Of a DNA stretch of 64,000 bases, positions 1 to 8,871 are shown one piece after another. Source of the DNA: Bordetella sp. BOR01 (GTDB taxonomy: Bacteria; Pseudomonadota; Gammaproteobacteria; Burkholderiales; Burkholderiaceae_B); the NCBI RefSeq assembly GCF_019218885.1, contig NZ_JAHUWT010000002.1, positions 372,001-436,000 of the forward strand, read 5' to 3'. The position numbers and the translations under genes are program-made. The notes beneath the pieces were generated by a model that ran no database searches, was not told the DNA's origin, and was given only the letters and a program-made list of their open reading frames with translations. How positions within the stretch are numbered: position 1 is the first letter of the stretch; each line of letters starts with the position of its first letter.

Positions 1-2
1 GT

Positions 3-2006
3 TGTTCGCTATTGGCTCAATTGGGCGCCACGATCATCGTTATCGAGCCCCCGGAAGCAAGGGCCGATGCTGCCAATCTGTCGGTCAAGTGGAATTGGCG
101 CGACCAGATGCTGGCCGGAAAATTAAGCCTGTTCGCAGGGAAAAACCAGGCCGCGTTGGTACGCAAGGTGCTGGACCGCGCGGACGTGGTCGTGACCTCG
201 AGCGATCTCTTGCATCCCGATATGGCCGGCTGGCGTCGCCTGGATACGCAGATCGTTTGCGATGTCACTGCATGGGGACAAAATGGCCCCATGGCCGGGC
301 AACCCCATTGTGACGCGCAGATCCAGGCAATGACCGGGCTGACCAGCACCACGGGGTTGCCAGAGGCGCCGCCGCTGTCAGTACCGCTGCCGATTCTGGA
401 ATATATGTGCGGAGTGCATTCGGCCGGCGCTGTGCTGGCCGCGCATCGCCTGGTGGCCAGAGGCGGGCCGGGGCAACTTATCGATATGGCGTTGTACGAC
501 TGCGGCTTCAATGCCATGTCTTCCTTCTTCTCGCGCCTGTTGATCCAGGCCGAGGACGGCGACAAGCTGCGTCGCATGGGCAATCGGCATACCCTGTCCG
601 CACCCTGGAACGTATATCGGGCAAAGGATGGCTGGATCCTGATATGCACCGGAAGCAATGAGCAATGGCGCCGATTATGCGAACGGATGGGCAGGCCGGA
701 ACTGGCTGCTGATCCACGTTATGCAAGTTCGACTGCCCGCGTCGAGCGCGTCGATGAAGTGGATTCTGCCGTGCAACACTGGGTAGGCCAAAACACCCTG
801 AACGAATGCGTGGCGGCCTTTGCACAGGCCAGTATTCCCGGTGGTCCGATCACTCCCATCGACCGCTATCCCCGCGAGCCCAATCTGGAGCATCGTCGAA
901 TGATCTGGCGCTTCGACGACGCTTCGGGCGATGACGGCGGATACACCCCGGGTTCGCCCTTGAAAATGAGCCGGACGCCGGGACGCGCCTTGACGCGGGT
1001 TCCCGCGCCTGGCGCAGATGCCGAGGCAATCATGGCGCTGATTGCCAATCGCCCTTCGGCCCGCACGGCCACTGCCGGCGCGACACCGACGCTGAGCGGT
1101 TTGCGTGTGCTGGAAATCGGACATTACACGACTGCGCCGATTGCGGCACGGCATCTTGCCGCGCTCGGTGCCGACGTTATCAAGATCGAGCCGCCTGAAG
1201 GCGAGGCGGCGCGCGGGTGGGCACCCTTCGATCGTGGGCAGAGCGTTTTCTTCACCGTCAGCAATTCCGACAAACGCAACCTGACCCTGGATCTTGATCA
1301 AGAAAAAGATCGCCTTGTATTGCGCCATTTGATCGAAACATCGGATGTGCTCCTCGAGAACTTGAAGCCGGGTGCATTGGCCAAACGAGGCTTTTCGGTA
1401 TCGGCAATCCGGGGCATCAATGCACGTATGGTGTATTGCTCTGTATCGGGCTTTGGCGCCGATTCGATCTACGCGGGGCGCCCCGCCTTTGACACAGTGG
1501 TGCAGGGCATGTCGGGCCTGATGGATCTGGTGCGCAGCAAAGGCATTCCGCTGAAGACGGGCATGTCCAGCGCCGACGTCATGGGGGCGGCCATGTCGGT
1601 GGTTGCCATCCTGGGCGCGCTCGCCTATCGGGATCGCAGCGGCGAAGGGCAGTACATCGACCTGTCCATGCAGGACATCGTCGCCTGGTCGACGCAGGCC
1701 GCCTGGAACGACGGCCTGGCTAGTTATACGGCCGAAGTGGTGACGCACGACGATGTGGATGCAGTACGAGTCGGGGCGCGCATTGCACCGATCATGACGC
1801 CGCCCCAGGTGATGGGCTGCACGCAGACCGCTGCACGGCGCCTGCACTTCAAGGTGGAAGAGGGTGGGGATCAATGGCCGGCGCTCGCCGTTCCGCTGCG
1901 CCTGACGCTGACGCCCCCCGATATACGGCGGCCCGGGGCCCCGCTTGCGCGCGATAACGAATCGATCCTGCATGCCTTGGTTCATGCGACACCGATTCCA
2001 ATTTGA
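3..2006 (+). CDS. Fused tandem class III (CaiB/BaiF) CoA-transferase, 5' end outside window
   Basis: Family III CoA-transferases move CoA between organic acids through an aspartyl-CoA intermediate. Two copies of the fold are visible. The first begins in the family's N-terminal motif (LLAQLGATIIVIEPPEA), whose frame is open to the window edge, so the true start lies upstream; the TTG at 12 is inside the motif. The second begins near residue 360 of the visible part (LSGLRVLEIGHYTTAPIAAR, then LGADVIKIEPPEGEAARGW). The second half ends soon after the expected catalytic region (IDLSMQDIVAW) and lacks the normal long C-terminal domain, so it may serve mainly as a partner domain. The gene heads an operon with a hydratase, another CoA-transferase and an aldehyde dehydrogenase, which fits activation of an organic acid. 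Family assignment is secure; the substrate is unknown. Confidence 0.85.
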   Translation, partial: CSLLAQLGATIIVIEPPEARADAANLSVKWNWRDQMLAGKLSLFAGKNQAALVRKVLDRADVVVTSSDLLHPDMAGWRRLDTQIVCDVTAWGQNGPMAGQPHCDAQIQAMTGLTSTTGLPEAPPLSVPLPILEYMCGVHSAGAVLAAHRLVARGGPGQLIDMALYDCGFNAMSSFFSRLLIQAEDGDKLRRMGNRHTLSAPWNVYRAKDGWILICTGSNEQWRRLCERMGRPELAADPRYASSTARVERVDEVDSAVQHWVGQNTLNECVAAFAQASIPGGPITPIDRYPREPNLEHRRMIWRFDDASGDDGGYTPGSPLKMSRTPGRALTRVPAPGADAEAIMALIANRPSARTATAGATPTLSGLRVLEIGHYTTAPIAARHLAALGADVIKIEPPEGEAARGWAPFDRGQSVFFTVSNSDKRNLTLDLDQEKDRLVLRHLIETSDVLLENLKPGALAKRGFSVSAIRGINARMVYCSVSGFGADSIYAGRPAFDTVVQGMSGLMDLVRSKGIPLKTGMSSADVMGAAMSVVAILGALAYRDRSGEGQYIDLSMQDIVAWSTQAAWNDGLASYTAEVVTHDDVDAVRVGARIAPIMTPPQVMGCTQTAARRLHFKVEEGGDQWPALAVPLRLTLTPPDIRRPGAPLARDNESILHALVHATPIPI

Positions 2007-2020
2007 CCCACGGAGAGACG

Positions 2021-2803
2021 ATGGCTTATCAAAACATTCAGACCGAACATGACGGGGCTGCCTCGATCATCAGGATTCACCGCCCGGACAAGCGCAATGC
2101 CCTGAGTATCCAGACCATGGAAGAAATCAGTGACGCCATGCGCTCGGCCAACGGTGACGCGGCCGTGCGGGGCATTGTCCTGACAGGCGGCGATCGGTTC
2201 TTCTCGGCGGGCGCGGATCTGAACGAGGCGCTGCAAGTCGAGTCCGTCATGGACGGCGATGCCTTCTTCGGCAATGCGAATCGCCTTTGCACACTGGTGG
2301 AATCGCTGGACAAACCTGTCTTGGCCGCCATTGAAGGGTTCTGCATCACCGGAGGCCTGGAACTTGCGATGGCATGCGACATCCGGGTCGGTGCGCGGGG
2401 GTCCAGCTATGCCATCACGAGCGCTCGCATCGGCACGGTGGCCGGGTTCGGTGGAACCCAGCGCTTGCCGCGCCTGGTGGGCCCTTCGAACGCCATGTCC
2501 ATGCTTTTTTCGGCCGATGCCATCGATGCTGATGAAGCGTACCGAACGGGCTTGATCACGAAGCTGGTCGAGCAAGGCCAGGCACTGCAGGAAGCGAAAC
2601 GCATGATCTCGATCTATGAAAAGCGCGGCCCGATCAGCCTGGCTTTTGCCAAGCGAGCGGTTCACCACGGCATGCAGATGGATCTGCTTCGCGGCATCGA
2701 ATACGAATTTTCGTTGGTCACGGCGATCTACGGCACCGAGGACAAGCGCGAGGGCGTTTCGGCGTTCCTCGACAAGCGAGAGGCCAGCTTTAGCGGCCGC
2801 TGA
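2021..2803 (+). CDS. Enoyl-CoA hydratase/isomerase family protein
   Basis: Crotonase-fold protein of about 260 aa, the usual family size. It probably hydrates or isomerises an enoyl-CoA made by the neighbouring CoA-transferases. Visible family features are the oxyanion-hole block near FSAGADLNEA (about residues 65-75) and the second block AIEGFCITGGLELAMACDIR, followed by GTVAGFGGTQRLPRLVG. In this second block the G-G-x-E pattern supplies a candidate catalytic glutamate. I chose ATG 2021 because GGAGAG lies just upstream; the in-frame TTG at 2003 overlaps the previous stop and has no better site. It lies 14 nt after the fused CoA-transferase and 26 nt before the next gene, so co-transcription is likely. 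Substrate not determinable. Confidence 0.9.
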   Translation: MAYQNIQTEHDGAASIIRIHRPDKRNALSIQTMEEISDAMRSANGDAAVRGIVLTGGDRFFSAGADLNEALQVESVMDGDAFFGNANRLCTLVESLDKPVLAAIEGFCITGGLELAMACDIRVGARGSSYAITSARIGTVAGFGGTQRLPRLVGPSNAMSMLFSADAIDADEAYRTGLITKLVEQGQALQEAKRMISIYEKRGPISLAFAKRAVHHGMQMDLLRGIEYEFSLVTAIYGTEDKREGVSAFLDKREASFSGR

Positions 2804-2829
2804 CTTATTCATTGATCCAGGATCTTGCC

Positions 2830-4017
2830 ATGTCTTTTCCTTCTGAACGAACCCCAGCGGCGTTGGAGGGCATACGTGTCCTGGACTTCAGCCGCATGTT
2901 GCCCGGGCCCTGGTGCACGCAGATGCTGGGAGACCTGGGCGCCGATGTCATCAAGATAGAGCAGCCCGGAATAGGCGATCTTGGGCGGCACAACTCGCCC
3001 AATTTCAAGTGCGACAGCGTGTATTTCAACACCGTCAATCTCAATAAGCGCAGCCTTGCGCTCGACCTGTGGCAGGCCGAGGATCGGGAAGTTGCATTAA
3101 GCCTGATGGATGAGGCCGACGTCGTCGTCGAGACGTTCCGGGTCGGCGTTACAGAACGAATGGGCCTGGACTACGCCACGGTCAAGCAGCGCAACCCCGG
3201 TGTCATCTATTGCTCTGTAACGGGGTTTGGGCAGTCCGGTCCGCTTTCCAGTATCCCGGGGCATGACCTTGTGGTCCAGGCGGTCAGCGGCGTCATGGGC
3301 GTCGGGGGGGCAGATGCGCCACCGGTACCGGCATTCCAGGCGGGCGACTATGCGGCGGCGAGCTATGCAGCAATGGGCATCATGGCCGCGTTGCACCGGC
3401 GCACGGCAACGGGCATCGGAGCGTACCTGGATGTCTCCATGTTCGATGCGCTATTCAGCATGACCAACATCGTGGCTGGGTCTGCTTTGGCGCGGGCCGC
3501 CGGCAATCACATGACGCCGCCCATGGAACTCTGGGGAGGCAACCCCAGGTACTGCACTTATCAGACGCGCGACCAGCGGGCCGTTGCGGTGTCGCTGCTC
3601 GAGGCTCGAATCTGGACGCACTTCTGCAACGTCATCGGCCGTCCCGACCTGATCAACGCAGAGGAAGGCCCGCAAGACAGGCATAGCCAGCATGGCAGCC
3701 GTGCCCAGCTTTACCGCGATGCCTTGCGCGATCTGTGCTTGTCCAGGGACCGGGACGAGCTGGTGGCGTGGATGATGGAAAACAACGTTCCCATCGTGCC
3801 CGTGTACTCGCCGGACGAGGCAATGGCGCAACCCCACGTGCGCTCGCGCGGCCTGATCCAGTGGGTTGCGCATCCGTCCGAGGGCCGGATTCCGGTTTTG
3901 GCCAATCCGTTGGCGGCCTCCGGCCTCACAGCGGGCCAGCGCAGGCCAGCGCCCGCCTTGGGCGAACACAACGAGGCGCTCTTGGATGAACTGCGTCCTG
4001 GCGTCCCTCAATCGTAA
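2830..4017 (+). CDS. Class III CoA-transferase (CaiB/BaiF family)
   Basis: Single-unit family III CoA-transferase of 395 aa, the normal length. The N-terminal motif reads EGIRVLDFSRMLPGPWCTQM and is followed by LGDLGADVIKIEQPG. The region GAYLDVSMFDALFSM has the family's aspartate-containing segment. ATG 2830 is preceded by AGGA at a 7-nt spacing, preferred over the TTG at 2812. It is the second CoA-transferase in the operon, and closely resembles in style the minus-strand homologue at 30026-31219 (LLPGALCTQMLADLGADVIK), so duplication or shared ancestry within the locus is plausible. Known family chemistry is CoA exchange between acids; the acid here is inferred only to be a carboxylate imported by the Bug receptors. 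Confidence 0.92.
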   Translation: MSFPSERTPAALEGIRVLDFSRMLPGPWCTQMLGDLGADVIKIEQPGIGDLGRHNSPNFKCDSVYFNTVNLNKRSLALDLWQAEDREVALSLMDEADVVVETFRVGVTERMGLDYATVKQRNPGVIYCSVTGFGQSGPLSSIPGHDLVVQAVSGVMGVGGADAPPVPAFQAGDYAAASYAAMGIMAALHRRTATGIGAYLDVSMFDALFSMTNIVAGSALARAAGNHMTPPMELWGGNPRYCTYQTRDQRAVAVSLLEARIWTHFCNVIGRPDLINAEEGPQDRHSQHGSRAQLYRDALRDLCLSRDRDELVAWMMENNVPIVPVYSPDEAMAQPHVRSRGLIQWVAHPSEGRIPVLANPLAASGLTAGQRRPAPALGEHNEALLDELRPGVPQS

Positions 4018-4027
4018 AGGAACAACC

Positions 4028-5410
4028 ATGCACACACGTCTTGCCGAGACCAGCGCCAAGCGACCTGTCAGCAATGCTGGCAGCGTGACTGGCTTTGTAC
4101 TGGACGCGAATACGCGGGCACTTCCGCCGCATGTACTCGAAGCGGCGAGATTTTGTATCGTCGATTGGTTCGGTGTTGCGATAGGCGCCCGTGATTATGC
4201 GGCTATCCAGGCCCTGCATCGCGTGGTACAGGGCTGGCACACGCAAGGCCGAGCCCAGGTTTTACTCGATGGCACGACTGCGCCAGGCGTGGCAGCGCTA
4301 ATCAACGGAACCATGGCGCATTGTCTGGATTTCGATGACACGCACGTCGGATCGATCGCTCACCTGAGCGGTCCCGCGTGGGCTGCTGCGTTTGCCGTAG
4401 GAACCCACCTGAACGCCAAGCCGGTACAGATTCTCAATGCATTTGTGACAGGTTTCGAAGTGGGCGCACGATTGGGATGCGGAGGATTCGGCATCGCGAC
4501 CAACGAGCGGCATATCCACGCCACCGGCGTTTTCGGATGCTTCGCCGCGACCGTGGCGGCCTCGGTATTGTACGGACTCGACGAAATAGCGATTCAACGT
4601 GCATTAGGCCTGGCGGCGACGCAGGTAGGTGGCCTGACCGGCTCATTCGGCACGCCGGCAAAACCTTTCCATGCGGGAAAGGCCGCATTCAACGGGGTTT
4701 TGTCAGCGGAGATGGCTTACGCGGGCTACGACGCGGCCCTGGATATGATCGAGCCCGGGGGCGGCCTGGATCGCGCGCTTGTGCAGGATGGTGCGTCGAT
4801 GGTGCCGGCAATGGATTTCGGCGACGGCTGGGAAATCACCCGAAATACGTTCAAGCCATATGCCTCGTGCCTGCTGACTCACCCTGTCATCGATGCCGCC
4901 AAGGATGTCGGGGCCACGCTCGATCTATCGCGCATTCGTACGATTCAGGTGCGGGTCAATCCCCTGGCCATTCAGTTGGCGGGCATTGGCGCTCCGACCA
5001 CTCCCTATGAAGGGAAGTTCAGCCTGGCGTTCTGTACGGCCCTGGCCCTGTCGGGCCGCACGGTCACGCAGGGGGATTTCACCGCGTCGAACATGGTGGA
5101 GCCCCTGTTGCGCGACTTGGTGGCGAAAGTGGAACTCGTGGCGGTGGACGACATGGCCGTTACTGCGGCACGGTTTCAGGCCACCCTGCATGACGGTACG
5201 ACCGTGAACGCCCATACGCCCATGGCACTGGGCAACCCGGAACGTCCCATGGGCTGGAAGGACATGGAACGCAAGTTCCATTCGCTTGTGGCTCCTGCAA
5301 TAGGAGACGAAGCGGCCGCGGCGCTGTTCGCGTGCTTGAGGACATTCGACGACATGCAGAGCCTGGATGCGGTACGCCCTTTCCTGACTCGCTCGGGCGG
5401 CTGGAACTAA
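4028..5410 (+). CDS. MmgE/PrpD family protein (2-methylcitrate dehydratase-like)
   Basis: A 460-aa MmgE/PrpD protein. Family members include 2-methylcitrate dehydratase and cis-aconitate decarboxylase, and act on hydroxylated or unsaturated tricarboxylates. Typical segments are visible: the N-terminal helical part with ALINGTMAHCLDFDDTH (about residues 90-106) and the later FKPYASCLLTHPVIDA. ATG 4028 has AAAGGA 7 nt upstream, overlapping the stop of the preceding CoA-transferase; the open frame further upstream lies inside that gene. Three MmgE/PrpD genes occur in the window (also 27243 and 28592). Together with the receptors this suggests that polycarboxylates are handled here. The exact reaction cannot be told from sequence. 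Confidence 0.9.
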   Translation: MHTRLAETSAKRPVSNAGSVTGFVLDANTRALPPHVLEAARFCIVDWFGVAIGARDYAAIQALHRVVQGWHTQGRAQVLLDGTTAPGVAALINGTMAHCLDFDDTHVGSIAHLSGPAWAAAFAVGTHLNAKPVQILNAFVTGFEVGARLGCGGFGIATNERHIHATGVFGCFAATVAASVLYGLDEIAIQRALGLAATQVGGLTGSFGTPAKPFHAGKAAFNGVLSAEMAYAGYDAALDMIEPGGGLDRALVQDGASMVPAMDFGDGWEITRNTFKPYASCLLTHPVIDAAKDVGATLDLSRIRTIQVRVNPLAIQLAGIGAPTTPYEGKFSLAFCTALALSGRTVTQGDFTASNMVEPLLRDLVAKVELVAVDDMAVTAARFQATLHDGTTVNAHTPMALGNPERPMGWKDMERKFHSLVAPAIGDEAAAALFACLRTFDDMQSLDAVRPFLTRSGGWN

Positions 5411-5421
5411 AGGAGGACGTA

Positions 5422-6903
5422 ATGGAATCAACCAAGGTGCAAGGGACGTTGCCGCGAGGTATAAGCCCCCGGCTGGACATGCTGATCGATGGAAAGTCGG
5501 TCACCGCGACGACAGGAAAATTGCGTGCGGTGGAAAATCCGGCCAACGGTCAAGTAATCACCCAGGTTGCCGAGGGTGGGGCGGACGATGTAGATCTGGC
5601 CGTGCGTGCGGCGCGCGCGTCATTCGACAAGGGAAGCTGGCGCAAGGCGTCGGCTGTTCATCGCGAGAAAACGCTGTGGCGCCTTGCCGAGCTGCTCGAA
5701 GAGAATATCGATGAACTGGCCACGCTTGAAGTCATGGACAACGGCATGCCGGCCTCAATGGCCAGGCGCGCCATCGAGCGCGCCTTGGACGGCCTGCGAT
5801 ATTACGCGGGCATGTGCACCAAGGTCCATGGCGTGACATCGGATATATCCGGACTGCGTGCCGAGTTCCACGCCTATTCGCTGTGCGAGCCGATAGGCGT
5901 GGCCGCGTTGATCGTGCCCTGGAATTCACCTCTGCCGGCGGCGTGCAACAAGATCGGGCCTGCGTTGGCGGCCGGCTGTAGTTGCGTCCTGAAACCTGCC
6001 GAGCAGACTCCGCTTACCGCATTGCGGCTGGGACAGTTGGCGCTGGAGGCCGGCATCCCGCCGGGTGTATTGAATGTGGTGACTGGCGAAGGAGCGGTGG
6101 TCGGGGCGGCGCTGGCCGACCATCCCGATGTCGACAAAATCTCTTTCACCGGATCGACAGAAGTCGGCAAGGGGCTATTGCACGCGGCGGCCGGGAACAT
6201 GAAGCGTCTTACGCTGGAACTGGGAGGCAAGTCGCCGGTTTTCATTTTTGACGATGCCGACCTGAAAATCGCCATCCCACGCGCCGCAGCCGCGATCTTC
6301 TCGAACAGTGGACAGATTTGTTATGCCGGTTCGCGCCTGTTCGTTCAGCAGGGTGTCTATGAAGAAGTCCTCGCAGGCATTGCCGGCGTTGCGTCGAACA
6401 TGCGCATCGGAGACGGCTTCGACGCCGATACCGAACTCGGGCCGCTGATATCCGAGCACCAGCGCGATCGCGTCATGTCGTACATCGACAGCGCTCGTTC
6501 CGAAGGCGCTGAACTGGTGGCGGGCGGGCAGCGTCTCGATCGCAATGGTTATTTCGTTCAGCCCACCGTATTTTCCGGAACCCGCGTGGACATGCGCTTC
6601 ATGCGCGAAGAGATTTTCGGGCCGGTTCTGGGTGCCATGCCGTTTGCCGGGATCGATGATGTAGAAACGCTGGCCAACGCCACGCGATTTGGCTTGGGCG
6701 CCGGCATTTTCACGCGAAGCGTTTCGACGGCACACCGCGTTGCAAGGCTGATACGCACGGGCAACGTATGGGTGAACTTCTACGGCGGTTCCGATAAGTC
6801 CCTGCCTTTCGGTGGCTACAAGGAATCAGGATGGGGACGCGAAGGCGGTATAGAAGGCATCGAGGCGTTCATGGAGAAGAAGGCGGTGTACATCCGGCTT
6901 TGA
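5422..6903 (+). CDS. Aldehyde dehydrogenase family protein
   Basis: NAD(P)-dependent aldehyde dehydrogenase of 493 aa, full family length. The catalytic glutamate motif LTLELGGKSP puts Glu near residue 266, and the nucleophile lies in FSNSGQICYAGSR at about Cys300. Cofactor-binding segments (VPWNSPL, KPAEQTPLTAL, GSTEVGK) are all present, so the enzyme should be active. ATG 5422 follows a perfect AGGAGG with 7-nt spacing; the open frame upstream overlaps the MmgE/PrpD gene and is not used. It lies 11 nt after that gene. It probably oxidises an aldehyde intermediate of the pathway; the substrate is unknown. Confidence 0.95.
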   Translation: MESTKVQGTLPRGISPRLDMLIDGKSVTATTGKLRAVENPANGQVITQVAEGGADDVDLAVRAARASFDKGSWRKASAVHREKTLWRLAELLEENIDELATLEVMDNGMPASMARRAIERALDGLRYYAGMCTKVHGVTSDISGLRAEFHAYSLCEPIGVAALIVPWNSPLPAACNKIGPALAAGCSCVLKPAEQTPLTALRLGQLALEAGIPPGVLNVVTGEGAVVGAALADHPDVDKISFTGSTEVGKGLLHAAAGNMKRLTLELGGKSPVFIFDDADLKIAIPRAAAAIFSNSGQICYAGSRLFVQQGVYEEVLAGIAGVASNMRIGDGFDADTELGPLISEHQRDRVMSYIDSARSEGAELVAGGQRLDRNGYFVQPTVFSGTRVDMRFMREEIFGPVLGAMPFAGIDDVETLANATRFGLGAGIFTRSVSTAHRVARLIRTGNVWVNFYGGSDKSLPFGGYKESGWGREGGIEGIEAFMEKKAVYIRL

Positions 6904-6974
6904 ATCATTAAACAGAAAGTCCGTAGCCGACCGCAGATAAAAGACGATCTGGCGTGAGGCCAAGAGGAGACAAC

Positions 6975-7937
6975 ATGAAGATCCATAAGAAAATACTTTT
7001 CACCGCGGCGGCATTGCTGGCCTTCAATTCGGCTGCCGCCGCCTGGCCAGATCGCCCTATACAGATCATCCAGGGTTTCTCGCAGGGCGCCGCGACGCAA
7101 GCCATGGCGCTGGATGTGGGCGAGATCCTGAAAAAGGCTTACGGCGCCGAGTTCTACGTACTGGCGAAACCGGGCGCGGGCGGCATCATAGGCACCGATG
7201 CCGCAGCGAAAGCGGCGCCGGACGGATACACGATACTGCTGGGCACTGCGGGTACGCACGCCATCAATCCGGCGTTGTACCGGGAACTTCCCTACGATGC
7301 ACAGAAAGACTTCGAACCGATAACGCTGCTGGCCGACCTTCCCAACGTTCTGCTGGTGAGCAAGGACTCGCCCTTCAATTCGGTCCAGGATCTCGTCGAC
7401 TATGCCAAGGCGCGCCCGAAGACCGTCAACTACGGTTCCAGCGGCAACGGAACGTCGATGCACCTCGCCGCCGAGCAATTCCGGGTGGCAACGGGAATAG
7501 ACATCACCCATGTGCCGTACAAGGAATCCGCGCACGCGCTGACAGGGCTGATCGGCAAACAGGTGCACATGACGTTCCACCAGTTGCCGGCGGTACTGGG
7601 ACAGATCCGGTCGGGTACCGTCAAGGCCCTGGCCATCACCAGCAAGAACAGATCGCCAGCACTGCCCGACGTGCCGACGGTGGCCGAAAGCGGCTATCCG
7701 TCATTCGAGTCGGTTACGTGGTTTGCCCTGTTTGCGCCCGCCAAGACTCCTCGACCGGTCATCGAGAAAATAAATGCTGCCGTGACGGCTGCCCTGAATC
7801 ATGACCTTGGGGAAAAAATCAAAGCCAACGGGGCAACCCCGCGGCCTTCGACGCCTGCCGAGCTCACGGCCGCCATCGTCAAGGACTCGGCGCAATGGAA
7901 GGCGATCGTCGAGCGCGTGGGTGCAAAGCTCGACTAG
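6975..7937 (+). CDS. Bug-family periplasmic tripartite tricarboxylate receptor
   Basis: Periplasmic solute-binding receptor of the Bug (TctC) family, 320 aa. It starts with a Sec signal peptide (KKILFTAAALLAFNSAAAA, cleavage near AAA-WPDRP). The family start WPDRPIQIIQGF, the AKPGAGGIIGTDAAA block, GTSMHLAAEQF and IDITHVPYKES are all visible. ATG 6975 is preceded by GAGGAGA at good spacing. Bug proteins bind carboxylates, amino acids or aromatic acids, and many are orphan receptors without a transporter next to them; no TctAB membrane genes are present here. It probably delivers the substrate of this operon. A second Bug gene follows at 8872. Confidence 0.95.
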   Translation: MKIHKKILFTAAALLAFNSAAAAWPDRPIQIIQGFSQGAATQAMALDVGEILKKAYGAEFYVLAKPGAGGIIGTDAAAKAAPDGYTILLGTAGTHAINPALYRELPYDAQKDFEPITLLADLPNVLLVSKDSPFNSVQDLVDYAKARPKTVNYGSSGNGTSMHLAAEQFRVATGIDITHVPYKESAHALTGLIGKQVHMTFHQLPAVLGQIRSGTVKALAITSKNRSPALPDVPTVAESGYPSFESVTWFALFAPAKTPRPVIEKINAAVTAALNHDLGEKIKANGATPRPSTPAELTAAIVKDSAQWKAIVERVGAKLD

Positions 7938-7963
7938 GTTGGCAGGCTTCATCAGACATCCAG

Positions 7964-8821
7964 GTGCCCGGCGTGCAGCTTCTTCACGACTTCGTTGAAT
8001 TGAATGGCGGGCGCCTATGCTTCGTGCGTGGCGGTCTTGGGCGGCCGATCGTATTGATCCACGGCGGCCACGGCGGCTGGGCTCATTGGGCGCGTAACGT
8101 CGAACCCCTATCCAAGGCCGCCAAGGTGATCGCGGTCGACCTGCCAGGATTCGGATGCTCGTACGATCCTGGCCGCTGCCTGACCGTCGATGAGCAATGT
8201 GCGGTGATGGGGGAGTTTCTCGACCAGCAGGGATTGAGCCGGGTCACCCTGGTGGGCTTTTCGTTCGGCGCTGTCGTGGCTGCAGCGCTGGCACGCACCC
8301 GAGCGGACCGGGTGGCATCGCTTGTCGTGGTCAACCCGCCCGGAGTAGGCCCGCGATCCGAATACGCGCTGGCCTTGCCGGCACGCCTGTCGGCCTTGTC
8401 GAAGACGGCGGGCTTTCGAGCGGGTGTCGAGGGTGTGTTGCGGGAGCTGATGCTGTGCAACCACGCACTGATCGACTCGGCGCTGATCGATAAAGCCGCC
8501 GAGACCATCAGCCAGACGCGGTACGTGACGCGCGGTCTTTCTCAAGGTTCCCAGATGCTGGCGATGCTGGAGCGCGTCAGCCAGGATATCCGCGTGTTTA
8601 TCGGTGCAGAAGATCCCTTCCACAGCAACGATCTCGAGGGAAGGAAAGCCGGCATCAACGGCCGTGTCGGCTACGACGCCGTCTGTATCGTTCCGCGCGC
8701 TGCGCATTGGCTGCAGTACGACCGCGCCGACTTTTTCAACGAGGCCTTGCTTGATTTTCACACCAAAGGTGAGCGCTTGCAGGCCACCTTGGTACCCATA
8801 GAACGTAGGGTCGAAGAATAG
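7964..8821 (+). CDS. Alpha/beta hydrolase
   Basis: Alpha/beta-hydrolase-fold protein of about 285 aa. The oxyanion segment is VLIHGGHGGW, the nucleophile elbow is LVGFSFGAV with Ser near residue 100, and the late histidine is probably in RAAHWLQYD. The layout resembles MhpC-type C-C bond hydrolases and general esterases. The start is uncertain: GTG 7964 and GTG 7973 are in frame after the preceding Bug stop, and neither has a clear ribosome site; the open frame runs back to 7895 inside the Bug gene. It sits between two Bug genes, so it is presumably co-expressed with them. Substrate unknown. Confidence 0.82.
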   Translation: MPGVQLLHDFVELNGGRLCFVRGGLGRPIVLIHGGHGGWAHWARNVEPLSKAAKVIAVDLPGFGCSYDPGRCLTVDEQCAVMGEFLDQQGLSRVTLVGFSFGAVVAAALARTRADRVASLVVVNPPGVGPRSEYALALPARLSALSKTAGFRAGVEGVLRELMLCNHALIDSALIDKAAETISQTRYVTRGLSQGSQMLAMLERVSQDIRVFIGAEDPFHSNDLEGRKAGINGRVGYDAVCIVPRAAHWLQYDRADFFNEALLDFHTKGERLQATLVPIERRVEE

Positions 8822-8871
8822 AGATATTCAGATGTGATCGGCGTTATGCGTTCAACATAACGGAGACAAAA

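Noticed and set aside
675-1985. 436-codon minus-strand open frame opposite the CoA-transferase fusion
   Set aside because: Antisense to a well-supported enzyme, histidine/arginine-rich composition and no recognisable motif.
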